Source of the DNA: an uncultured Eggerthella sp. | GTDB lineage: Bacteria; Actinomycetota; Coriobacteriia; Coriobacteriales; Eggerthellaceae | Length of the DNA: 64,000 bases | Assembly (NCBI GenBank): GCA_900538545.1 | Contig: UPYK01000002.1 | Span: 124,001-188,000, forward strand | Direction: 5' to 3' | Shown: positions 24,138-32,063 of the stretch, piece after piece | How the letters are laid out: each line of letters opens with the position of its first letter | Numbering within the stretch: position 1 is the stretch's first letter | Made by a program: the position numbers and the translations under genes | Notes under the pieces: generated by a model | Database searches by the model: none | Seen by the model: the letters and a program-made list of their open reading frames with translations, nothing else | Told to the model about the DNA's origin: nothing

Positions 24138-25283
24138 ATGTATCAGCTGCAAGAAGAAGAGCGCATGATCCTTTCGATGGTGGACAGTGTGTGCACCGAT
24201 GTTATCGCTGATCGTGCGGCAGAGATCGATGAAGCGGATGAATTCCCGCAAGACATCTATGATCTCCTTGCTGAACAGGGTCTTTTCGGTCTTGCCATGC
24301 CTGAAGAGCAAGGCGGGTTCGCCGTGAGCGTGAATTGCTGGGCAGCATGCGTGGCGCGTTTGGCGCAGGAGTCTCCCGCCGTGGCGCTCATGTTGTTCGT
24401 CGCTGCAATTGGCGCAGATGCGATCATGACCTACGGAACCGATGAACAGAAGAACACCTATCTGCCCGAGATCATCGCAGGGGAGAAGAAGATCAGCTTT
24501 GCGCTCACGGAGCCCAATGCGGGCTCGGATGTTTTCTCGCTCACCACGAGTGCGAAGCCGACCGACAACGGCTATGTGATCAGCGGGAACAAGATGTTCA
24601 TCTCGAACGCGGCAGTGGCAGATTACTTCTGCGTGTTCGCCAATGTTGAAGTGGACGGCAAAAAGAAGCCGAGTGCGTTCATCGTTGATGCTCACGATGA
24701 ACGGGTGGTGATCAGCGCGCATGAGCAGAAGCTTGGATTGCATGGTTCTCCCACGTGTCCGATCTTCTTCGACAAGGTCGAGGTAGCAGCCGATGCACTT
24801 ATCGGCGAAGTGGGGCAAGGCGCTCAGATCGCGTTCCACGCGCTCAACCGCGGACGCATCGCGCTTGCCGCAACGGCGCTCGGCATTACGCGTGCAAGCC
24901 TCATTGCTTCGGCAACGTATGCCAATTCCCGCAAGCAATTCGGCCAGGCAATCATCGATTTCGAGGGCGTTTCGTTCAAGCTTGCAGACATGCGCATTGC
25001 CGTGGCAGCTTCTGAGGGCATTCTTGATGACGCGATCGAGGCGTTCGTCAACAATGCGCGCGATGTGAAGGAGCGCGTGGCCGCGGCAAAGGTCTACTGC
25101 ACCGAAGCAGCTCAAGCGGCGGCAACCGATGCGGTGCAGATTCATGGCGGCTATGGGTTCTGCAAGGAATACCCGGTCGAGCGTTACTACCGCGATGCGA
25201 AGGCGTTCACCATCATCGGCGGCACGAACCAGATCCAGCGTAAGATCATTGCTGATGAAGTGAAGAAAACGTACGCACTTTAG
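24138..25283 (+). CDS. Acyl-CoA dehydrogenase family protein, butyryl-CoA dehydrogenase-like, lacking both usual catalytic Glu residues
   Basis: 381 residues from the ATG at 24138 (GAAGGAG seven bases upstream). Overall it resembles the short-chain/butyryl group: FALTEPNAGSDVFSLTTSA and VQIHGGYGFCKEYPVERYY. Butyryl-CoA dehydrogenases have E in IYEGT; here the loop is TIIGGTNQIQ with G361. The alternative position is G239 in ALNRGRIALA. No Glu is therefore at either known place. It sits between two ETF pairs and is followed by a canonical one, so it is probably flavin-active, but its chemistry may differ from plain dehydrogenation. Confidence 0.86.
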   Translation: MYQLQEEERMILSMVDSVCTDVIADRAAEIDEADEFPQDIYDLLAEQGLFGLAMPEEQGGFAVSVNCWAACVARLAQESPAVALMLFVAAIGADAIMTYGTDEQKNTYLPEIIAGEKKISFALTEPNAGSDVFSLTTSAKPTDNGYVISGNKMFISNAAVADYFCVFANVEVDGKKKPSAFIVDAHDERVVISAHEQKLGLHGSPTCPIFFDKVEVAADALIGEVGQGAQIAFHALNRGRIALAATALGITRASLIASATYANSRKQFGQAIIDFEGVSFKLADMRIAVAASEGILDDAIEAFVNNARDVKERVAAAKVYCTEAAQAAATDAVQIHGGYGFCKEYPVERYYRDAKAFTIIGGTNQIQRKIIADEVKKTYAL

Positions 25284-25319
25284 GACGCTCGTCTAGCAAA
25301 TAAGAGAAGGAGTTAACGC

Positions 25320-26102
25320 GTGAAGATAGCAGTTTGCGTGAAGCAGTCCATCGACACCGAAGCGCTCATCACGCTCGGCGCTGATGGGGAAGTATCCACT
25401 GAAGGTGCTGCGCTCATCATCGATCCCTATGCAGAATTCGCCGTGGAGAAAGCGGTCCAGCTCAAGGAACAAAACGGTGGCGAAGTGATCCTCGTTACGG
25501 TGGGCTCGCAAGATGAAGTGCCCGCTATTCGCCATGCACTCTCGATGGGGGCCGATCGCGCGATCCTCATCGATGACGAAGCGATCGACACGACCAATCC
25601 TCAGGCTAAGGCGCGTGTGATTGCTGCGGTGCTTACCGAAGAGCAGCCCGATATCATCTTGGGCGGGTATAAGTCGGGCGACACCTCGCGTGCGCAAACG
25701 TTGCCGCGCGTTGCTTCGATCATGGGACTTCCGCAGGTCGGTTGGATCACGGGTCTCGAGATTGAAGGAGACGTTGCGCTTGCCGATCACGAGCTTGCCG
25801 ATGGCGTTGAGCAAGTGTCGGTTGGGCTGCCAGCGCTGTTCACTGCCCAGCAGGGATTGGCTGAACCACGTTACCCGACCGTGCGCGACATCATGCAGTC
25901 GAAGAAAAAACCGATCGACACGAAAGATCTTGCCGCGCTTGGCATCTCGCCTGATCAGGTTGGCCCTGCCATCGCAAAAACGAGCGTGAGGTCGTATGCT
26001 CTCAAGCCAGAACGCGCAGGTGGTCGCATCATCGAAGGCGACGCGCCCGATGCGGTGGCAGAAACGGCACAACTGTTGGCCAACGAAGCGAACGTGCTCT
26101 AA
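25320..26102 (+). CDS. etfB: Electron transfer flavoprotein beta subunit
   Basis: 260 residues from a GTG start (AGAAGGAG upstream). It is the canonical type: MKIAVCVKQSIDTEALI, AVEKAVQLKEQNGGEVILVTVG, MGADRAILIDD, ILGGYKSGDTSRAQTLPRVA. It is clearly different from the FixA-like protein at 22410. It lies with etfA and the EMO-like gene, so this ETF most likely carries electrons between an acyl-CoA dehydrogenase and the quinone pool. Whether it bifurcates electrons cannot be decided by eye. Confidence 0.9.
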   Translation: MKIAVCVKQSIDTEALITLGADGEVSTEGAALIIDPYAEFAVEKAVQLKEQNGGEVILVTVGSQDEVPAIRHALSMGADRAILIDDEAIDTTNPQAKARVIAAVLTEEQPDIILGGYKSGDTSRAQTLPRVASIMGLPQVGWITGLEIEGDVALADHELADGVEQVSVGLPALFTAQQGLAEPRYPTVRDIMQSKKKPIDTKDLAALGISPDQVGPAIAKTSVRSYALKPERAGGRIIEGDAPDAVAETAQLLANEANVL

Positions 26103-26117
26103 GGCAGGAGGGAAAAC

Positions 26118-27107
26118 ATGGCAGCCATTTGGGTATTTGCAGAATATAGCAATGGAGCGATGGATAAGGTTACCTACGAGGCCGTGAGCGAAGCGCGCCG
26201 TTTGGCCGATGCTCAGGGCGTACCCGTTGCAGCAGTGGTGTTCGGAAGCGGTGTTGACGAGGCGGCGCTTTCTGCGTTGGGACAGTATGGCGCTGACCAG
26301 GTGCTCGTAGTCGACGATCCAGCACTTGCGAATTACACGCCCGATGCGTATGCAGCAGCACTTGAAGCTCTCATCAAAGCGCACGAGCCGGGCCTTATCA
26401 TGTTCACCGCATCATCGACCGGACAGGATCTGGCGCCGCTCATCGCTGAGCGCTGCGATGCGGGTCTCATCTCCGAGATCGTCGCGATCGAAGACAAGGG
26501 TACCGAGCCCGTATATGTGCGTTTGCCGTATTCGGGCAAGATCTTGGAAAACTGCGTCTTTTCCAACAATGATGAGCTTAACCTGGTAACCCTTCGTCCC
26601 AAGGCGTTCGCGATCGCTGATGCGGACGAATCACGCAGCGCGACCATCGTGCGTGAAGCGCCGGAAGGCTTCGGTGATGTTCGCCAGCTGGTGAAAGACG
26701 TTTTGCGTGTGGCATCCGAGCGTGTGGATCTGCGCGATGCGGAGTTCATCGTTTCGGGTGGTCGTGGAGTGAATGGCCCCGAAGGGTTCGCCAATGTGCT
26801 CGCACCGCTTGCAGATGAACTGGGTGCTGCGATCGGGGCCTCGCGCGTGGCGGTCGAGCAAGGCTGGATGGACAAGCAGTTCCAGGTAGGGCAGACGGGC
26901 AAGATCGTTGCGCCGCAGCTCTATATCGCCTGCGGTATTTCGGGCTCGATCCAGCATCAGGCGGGCATGGGCCAGTCGCGCTGTATCGTGGCTATCAACA
27001 ACGATCCGGAAGCGGACATCTTCCGCATTGCCGACTATGGCATCGTGGCTGACTTGTTCGAGGCGGTGCCACTTATGGTTGAGGAAGTGAAGAAGCTGAA
27101 AGCCTAG
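26118..27107 (+). CDS. etfA: Electron transfer flavoprotein alpha subunit
   Basis: 329 residues, GGAGG site 15 bases after the etfB stop. The FAD domain is canonical (FIVSGGRGVNGPEGF near 212-226; ACGISGSIQHQAGMGQS near 272-288; VAINNDPEADIFRIADYG near 293-310). It partners with EtfB at 25320. The downstream gene, 87 bases on, encodes the proposed membrane acceptor. Confidence 0.92.
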   Translation: MAAIWVFAEYSNGAMDKVTYEAVSEARRLADAQGVPVAAVVFGSGVDEAALSALGQYGADQVLVVDDPALANYTPDAYAAALEALIKAHEPGLIMFTASSTGQDLAPLIAERCDAGLISEIVAIEDKGTEPVYVRLPYSGKILENCVFSNNDELNLVTLRPKAFAIADADESRSATIVREAPEGFGDVRQLVKDVLRVASERVDLRDAEFIVSGGRGVNGPEGFANVLAPLADELGAAIGASRVAVEQGWMDKQFQVGQTGKIVAPQLYIACGISGSIQHQAGMGQSRCIVAINNDPEADIFRIADYGIVADLFEAVPLMVEEVKKLKA

Positions 27108-27194
27108 CGCAGGTTCGGCGGATGAAAGGGTCCGCGCAGAATAGCATTCATGCGAATTGAAATCGCGCGGGACGGCAAGAGGTAAAGGAGCGGC

Positions 27195-29210
27195 ATGCAA
27201 GAAGCAACACGAGAGCTATATTGGAACATTTCCGGGCAGTGGATCATGTATATCCTGTTCGCTGCGGTCGTTGCTTGCTTCGCGATCTTCTTCTATCGTC
27301 GCTATCGTCTTTGGAAGCTTGGCGTGCCCGAAGACCTTTCAGACAACAAAAAGGCGCGCTTCTTCGGTGCGTTCAAGGAAGTGTTCACGCAAAAGCGCGT
27401 GGTGAAGAAGAAGTCGTCCGGCATCATGCACCTGTTCATCTTCTGGGGCATGTTGTTCTTGTTCGTTGCTACGGCGCTCACGACGCTTCAGGACCATTTT
27501 GGCATTCCCCTCTTGTATGGGCCGTTCTATCTGTATTTCTTCTCGCTCGGTATCGATCTAGCGGGACTGGTGTGCGCGATCGGCATCGTCATCGCGCTCG
27601 TGCGCCGTATCGCGCGCACCAACGAGCATCTCGAAACTAACACGGTCGATATCGTGTGGCTCGTGCTTCTGCTGTTGATCCTGCTTTCTGGTTTCACCAC
27701 TGAAGGGCTGCGCATCGTGGGCACGAACGATCCGTGGGCGCTCTGGTCGCCAGTGGGGTATCTGTTCGCGCTCATGTTCTCGGGCATGGATGCACAAGCG
27801 CTTTCGCTCACGCACCAGATCGTGTGGTGGAGCCATTTGGTGCTCGCATTTTCGTTCTTGGCGCTGTTCACCTACAGCAAGATGGCGCACGTGCTCTTTA
27901 TTCCGGGCAACTATTACTATCGGTCGCTCAAACCGGCCGGCACGCTCGAGCCGATCGATTTCGAGGACGAAGAGCTTGAGACCATGGGCGTGCGCGTGCT
28001 CGAGGAATACACGTGGAAGGACTTGCTCGATGCGCAGGCGTGTATCAAGTGCGGTCGTTGCCAGGAGAATTGCCCCGCGTATTTGAGCGGAAAAGAGCTT
28101 TCGCCGATGCATTTCATCCAGAACATTGCGGCGCAGAACAAAACGCGCGGCGAGGTTTTGCTGAAGGTTCCCGAAGATGCGCGCACCGAAGAGCAGCAAG
28201 CGCTTCTGGATGAAGGGGTCGTTGGCACGGTCATTTCAGAAGATGCGCTCTGGCAGTGCACGACGTGCCGTGCGTGCAGTGAGCTTTGTCCTGCGCGCGT
28301 GGTCCATCCCGATAAGGACATCAAGGCGCGCACCTACCAGGTGTGCATGGAAAGCGCGTTCCCGCCTGAGGCGCAGCAGACCTTTCGCAATCTCGAGACG
28401 AACGGCAATCCGTGGGGCATCGGTTGGCAGAAGCGCATCGATTGGACGCGCGATCTGGATGTGCCAACCATCGAAGAGAACCCAACGGCCGAGTATCTCT
28501 ATTGGCCGGGTTGCTCGGGTGCGTATGATGCGCGCAGCCGCAAGGTGGCAACGGCTTTCGTGCATTTGATGAAGCAGGCAGGCGTTGATTTCGCGATCTT
28601 GGGCAACGCGGAGAAATGCTGTGGCGATTCGGCGCGACGCTTAGGCAACGAATACCTCTACTATATGCTCGCGCAGGAGAACATCGAGACGCTGAACAAT
28701 GCGGGCGTGAAGAAGATCGTTACGCAGTGCCCCCACTGCCTGCAGGCGCTTTCGGTCGACTATCCGCAGATGGGTGGCAATTTCGAGGTGCTGCATCATT
28801 CGCAGCTTTTGGCGCAGCTGATCGCGGAAGGGAAGCTCAAGCCTGGTGCTTCGGAATACCAGCAGGTTACCTATCACGATTCGTGCTATTTGGGGCGCTA
28901 TCACGGGCAGTACGATGCGCCGCGCGCGGTGCTCACGCAAGGGGCGGGCGTTCGCTTGAACGAGATGGAACGCAACGAATCGAAAAGCTTCTGCTGCGGC
29001 GCAGGCGGCGGCCACATGTGGCTCGAAGAACCTGCGGGCAAGAAGATTAACCATATGCGTGCTGAACAGGCGCTTGAGACGCATGCCGATGCGCTTGTGA
29101 CGGCCTGCCCGTTCTGCTTGACCATGCTCTCGGATGGTGTGGCGTTCCACGATTCGACCATGCCTGTGAAGGATCTGGCCGAGGTTTACTACGAGGCGCT
29201 CGAGCACTAA
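27195..29210 (+). CDS. Membrane iron-sulfur oxidoreductase, EMO-like (ETF:menaquinone oxidoreductase)
   Basis: 671 residues. The N-terminal 235 residues have about five or six membrane segments with His residues suited to heme b (IMHLFIFWGM; LTHQIVWWSHLVLAF). Two [4Fe-4S] ferredoxin motifs follow, C283-x2-C-x2-C-x3-C and C355-x2-C-x2-C-x3-C. Two CCG domains end the protein (C475-C476 in EKCCGDS; C600-C601 in SFCCGAGGGH), as in HdrD-type proteins. This NarI-like plus HdrD-like fusion is the layout of EMO, described in syntrophic bacteria as linking ETF to menaquinone. Position directly after etfBA supports it. It may run in either direction depending on the pathway. Confidence 0.88.
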   Translation: MQEATRELYWNISGQWIMYILFAAVVACFAIFFYRRYRLWKLGVPEDLSDNKKARFFGAFKEVFTQKRVVKKKSSGIMHLFIFWGMLFLFVATALTTLQDHFGIPLLYGPFYLYFFSLGIDLAGLVCAIGIVIALVRRIARTNEHLETNTVDIVWLVLLLLILLSGFTTEGLRIVGTNDPWALWSPVGYLFALMFSGMDAQALSLTHQIVWWSHLVLAFSFLALFTYSKMAHVLFIPGNYYYRSLKPAGTLEPIDFEDEELETMGVRVLEEYTWKDLLDAQACIKCGRCQENCPAYLSGKELSPMHFIQNIAAQNKTRGEVLLKVPEDARTEEQQALLDEGVVGTVISEDALWQCTTCRACSELCPARVVHPDKDIKARTYQVCMESAFPPEAQQTFRNLETNGNPWGIGWQKRIDWTRDLDVPTIEENPTAEYLYWPGCSGAYDARSRKVATAFVHLMKQAGVDFAILGNAEKCCGDSARRLGNEYLYYMLAQENIETLNNAGVKKIVTQCPHCLQALSVDYPQMGGNFEVLHHSQLLAQLIAEGKLKPGASEYQQVTYHDSCYLGRYHGQYDAPRAVLTQGAGVRLNEMERNESKSFCCGAGGGHMWLEEPAGKKINHMRAEQALETHADALVTACPFCLTMLSDGVAFHDSTMPVKDLAEVYYEALEH

Positions 29211-29253
29211 AAGTTTTTTTCGAGATGCGCAGCGCAAAAGTGCGTAAGCTCTC

Positions 29254-29259
29254 TATAAT
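29254..29259 (+). promoter_or_regulatory. Candidate -10 element for the IMP dehydrogenase gene
   Basis: TATAAT, 58 bases before the ATG at 29318. No convincing -35 is seen. Confidence 0.35.
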
Positions 29260-29317
29260 AGGAACATTACGAAGTATGAGAACAAAGAACGAAAACACTA
29301 ACGCGAAGGAGTTTTAG

Positions 29318-30838
29318 ATGGCTTACTATTTCGAAGAACCTTCACGCACCTTCAATGAATACCTGCTGGTGCCGGGCTACACTTCATCCGACTGCGTTCC
29401 CGAGGCGGTAAGTCTGAAAACTCCACTCGTTAAGTTCAAGAAGGGCGAAGAACCCGCCATCACGCTTTCTATCCCCATGGTTTCCGCTATCATGCAGGCC
29501 GTTTCGGATGACAAGATGGCCGTCGCGCTTGCGCAGCAGGGCGGCATCTCCTTCATCTATGGTTCGCAGTCGATCGAGAGCCAGGCCGCTATGGTCGCGC
29601 GCGTGAAAGACCACAAAGCAGGCTTCGTTCGTTCTGACTCCAATCTTCCGCCCACGGCAACGCTGGCCGATGTGGTCGAGCTCAAGGATCGTCGCGGACA
29701 CACCACCATGCCTATCACCGAAGGCGGTCGTTCGCAGGGCAAGCTGCTCGGTATGGTCACTGGTCGCGACTATCGTCTTTCTCGCATGAGCCTCGACACG
29801 CCCGTTACGGATTTCATGACGCCGCGTGAGAACCTCATCGTCGGCACGGCAGACACTTCGCTCAAGGAAGCTAACGACATCATCTGGGATAACAAGCTCA
29901 ACTCGCTTCCCATCGTCGATAAGGACGACAACTTGCTCTACATGGTCTTCCGTAAGGACTATGAGAGCCACAAATCCAATCCTAACGAACTTCTCGACGC
30001 GCATAAGCGCTATCTGGTCGGTGCGGGCATCAATTCTCGCGACTACGAAGAGCGCGTTCCAGCGCTTGTTGAAGCAGGCGCCGATGCGCTCTGCATCGAT
30101 AGCTCTGAGGGCTATTCGGAATGGCAGGCGAAGACCATCGCTTGGATCCGCGATCACTATGGCGATTCGGTCAAGGTCGGTGCAGGCAACGTGGTCGATA
30201 CGGAAGGCTTCCGCTTCTTGGCGGATGCGGGCGCAGACTTCGTGAAGGTCGGTATCGGCGGTGGCTCGATCTGCATCACGCGCGAGCAGAAGGGCATCGG
30301 TCGTGGCCAGGCAACCGCACTCATCGAAGTTGCCAAAGCGCGCGACGATTACTTCGAAGAAACAGGCGTTTACGTGCCCATTTGTTCCGACGGTGGCATC
30401 GTTTACGACCATCATATGACCCTGGCGCTGGCCATGGGTGCCGATTTCCTCATGCTCGGTCGTTACTTCGCTCGCTTTGATGAGAGCCCCACGAATAAGG
30501 TCAACATCAACGGCAACTATATGAAAGAATACTGGGGCGAAGGTTCGGCTCGTGCACGCAACTGGCAGCGCTACGACATGGGTGGCAACAAGAAGGGCAT
30601 GACCTTCGAAGAGGGCGTAGATTCCTATGTTCCTTATGCTGGTTCGCTCAAAGATAACGTTGATCTGAGCCTGGCGAAGGTGAAGTCAACCATGTGCAAT
30701 TGTGGTGCGCTCACCATTCCTGAATTGCAGGAGCGTGCGAAGCTCACGGTTGTGAGTGCGACCTCGATCGTTGAGGGCGGCGCACATGATGTTGTGCTCA
30801 AGGACAAGACTCCGTACGCGGGCAATTCGCTCCGTTAG
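29318..30838 (+). CDS. guaB: IMP dehydrogenase, Tritrichomonas-like type
   Basis: 506 residues. It oxidises IMP to XMP with NAD in guanine nucleotide synthesis. The barrel is split by a CBS region (about 95-215, [12 protein letters not shown]). The catalytic loop is [18 protein letters not shown] with C319, and the flap has R418-Y419 in RNWQRYD. These motifs, FNEYLLVPG at the N-terminus and [14 protein letters not shown] near the C-terminus match my memory of the Tritrichomonas foetus enzyme, including residue numbers, and differ from the common bacterial SICTTR form. Function is sure; the origin question is set out in the findings. GAAGGAG site before the ATG. Confidence 0.93.
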   Translation: MAYYFEEPSRTFNEYLLVPGYTSSDCVPEAVSLKTPLVKFKKGEEPAITLSIPMVSAIMQAVSDDKMAVALAQQGGISFIYGSQSIESQAAMVARVKDHKAGFVRSDSNLPPTATLADVVELKDRRGHTTMPITEGGRSQGKLLGMVTGRDYRLSRMSLDTPVTDFMTPRENLIVGTADTSLKEANDIIWDNKLNSLPIVDKDDNLLYMVFRKDYESHKSNPNELLDAHKRYLVGAGINSRDYEERVPALVEAGADALCIDSSEGYSEWQAKTIAWIRDHYGDSVKVGAGNVVDTEGFRFLADAGADFVKVGIGGGSICITREQKGIGRGQATALIEVAKARDDYFEETGVYVPICSDGGIVYDHHMTLALAMGADFLMLGRYFARFDESPTNKVNINGNYMKEYWGEGSARARNWQRYDMGGNKKGMTFEEGVDSYVPYAGSLKDNVDLSLAKVKSTMCNCGALTIPELQERAKLTVVSATSIVEGGAHDVVLKDKTPYAGNSLR

Positions 30839-30888
30839 ATTCGTGGAGCATTTGCCCGTAGGGAATAACTACGCTAGCATTTAAAGCT

Positions 30889-31986
30889 ATGTGTAAACAA
30901 ATTACAACGAGAATAGCGACCTTTGCACTTTGCATCTGTCTTGTCTTCTCGCTCGGAATCCCGCTCTTGCCGGCAAGCTTTGCTCATGCTGACGATCTTT
31001 CGGATGCACAAGCAACCTTGAGTGCGGCTGAAGCGCAACTCGCCACGATCTCTAAAGAGTACGAAGAGATTCAGGCGCGGATCGCCGAAGCTGAGAGCGG
31101 CATCGAATCAACGGCCGATAAAGCCGAAGAAGCCCAGCAGGCAATGTATGAGGGGCAGCAGCAGCTTGGCGAGGTCATGGTCTCATCCTATAAGAGCGAC
31201 GCTGCTAATTCTCTCGTGAATGTATTCCTTGCTTCCGATTCGCTCGAGTCTTTCGTTCGCAACGTTACGTACTACAATTCCATCGAGCAGCAGAAGGCTG
31301 AACAGATCGCTGAGCAGAAGAGGCTCACCGAAGAATTCAACACCGTACTCGATGAGCTCGACAAGCAGAAGAGCGATCAAGAAGAGCTTGCTGCACAGGC
31401 TGAAGCCAAGAAAGAGCAAGCAGAGCAAGTAGTTTCTTCAGCAGCTTCGAAGGTTTCATCCATCGAGTCTGAGCGTGCTCGTGTAGAGGCGTTGCAGAAG
31501 CAAGCAGATTCGTTGCAGCACCAGCAGCGTCCCGAACAGCCGATCGATAGTGGCTGGAACACGGGAAATTCATCGAATGGCAGCTCGGGTTCTTCAAATG
31601 GTTCTTCGGGCGGTAGCTCACAAGGTGGGGGATCTGGCTCCACCACGCCAAGCGGTAGTGGTTGGCAATCTGGCGTAGCTTCCGCTTACGGTGGGTCATC
31701 GGATAAGAGCACGCCCAACCCTGGCACTACAGCAACAGGCGCTGTCTGCGATGACAACTCCATGGGTGTTGCCGTGCCTATGGCATGGCCTAACTACCGT
31801 TCTTATCTTGGTCGCAAGGTGGAGATTCGCTACAACGGCAAGACCGTTATCGCGACCGTGAACGACTGCGGCAATATGGGCGGCGGTTCTCGTTCGCTCG
31901 ACCTTCAGCCTGGCGTGTTCAAGAAATTCGGATTCAGCACCTGTCAGGCATGGGGTTTGCGCACGGTGAGTTACCGATTCCTTTAA
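30889..31986 (+). CDS. Secreted coiled-coil protein with an RlpA-like double-psi beta-barrel domain
   Basis: 365 residues. A signal peptide is clear (hydrophobic 10-30, then SFAHA before DDLSDAQ). Residues about 36-205 are heptad-rich coiled coil like the PcsB/CwlO group. A Gly/Ser/Pro linker (about 208-260) leads to a C-terminal double-psi barrel (GVASAYGGSSDKSTPNPG; VTVNDCGNMGGG-like region; SLDLQPGVFKKFG) of the RlpA type. It likely acts on, or binds, peptidoglycan at the cell surface. No Cys-His NlpC/P60 domain is seen. The start at 30889 lacks a good RBS but fits the signal peptide. It stands alone between guaB and leuS. Confidence 0.8.
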   Translation: MCKQITTRIATFALCICLVFSLGIPLLPASFAHADDLSDAQATLSAAEAQLATISKEYEEIQARIAEAESGIESTADKAEEAQQAMYEGQQQLGEVMVSSYKSDAANSLVNVFLASDSLESFVRNVTYYNSIEQQKAEQIAEQKRLTEEFNTVLDELDKQKSDQEELAAQAEAKKEQAEQVVSSAASKVSSIESERARVEALQKQADSLQHQQRPEQPIDSGWNTGNSSNGSSGSSNGSSGGSSQGGGSGSTTPSGSGWQSGVASAYGGSSDKSTPNPGTTATGAVCDDNSMGVAVPMAWPNYRSYLGRKVEIRYNGKTVIATVNDCGNMGGGSRSLDLQPGVFKKFGFSTCQAWGLRTVSYRFL

Positions 31987-32016
31987 GCTGTCTTCCCGCG
32001 ATCCGCATAAGACGTT

Positions 32017-32022
32017 TATAAT
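32017..32022 (+). promoter_or_regulatory. Candidate -10 element for leuS
   Basis: TATAAT, 42 bases before the leuS start; the -35 is poor. Confidence 0.3.
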
Positions 32023-32063
32023 TTTGACCTATATCATCGTAACGTTTTGCGTAAGGATCGCTC

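Noticed and set aside
440..29210. Calling the island a bile-acid (bai) operon
   Set aside because: BaiF-like and BaiCD/BaiH-like relatives are present, but there is no BaiE-type dehydratase, no BaiA dehydrogenase and no BaiB ligase, and these families are broad.
440..29210. Calling the island a carnitine/crotonobetaine operon
   Set aside because: CaiA-, CaiB-, CaiD- and FixAB-like genes occur, but there is no BCCT carrier (CaiT), no CaiC ligase and no fixC/fixX; the transferases look more FldA-like.
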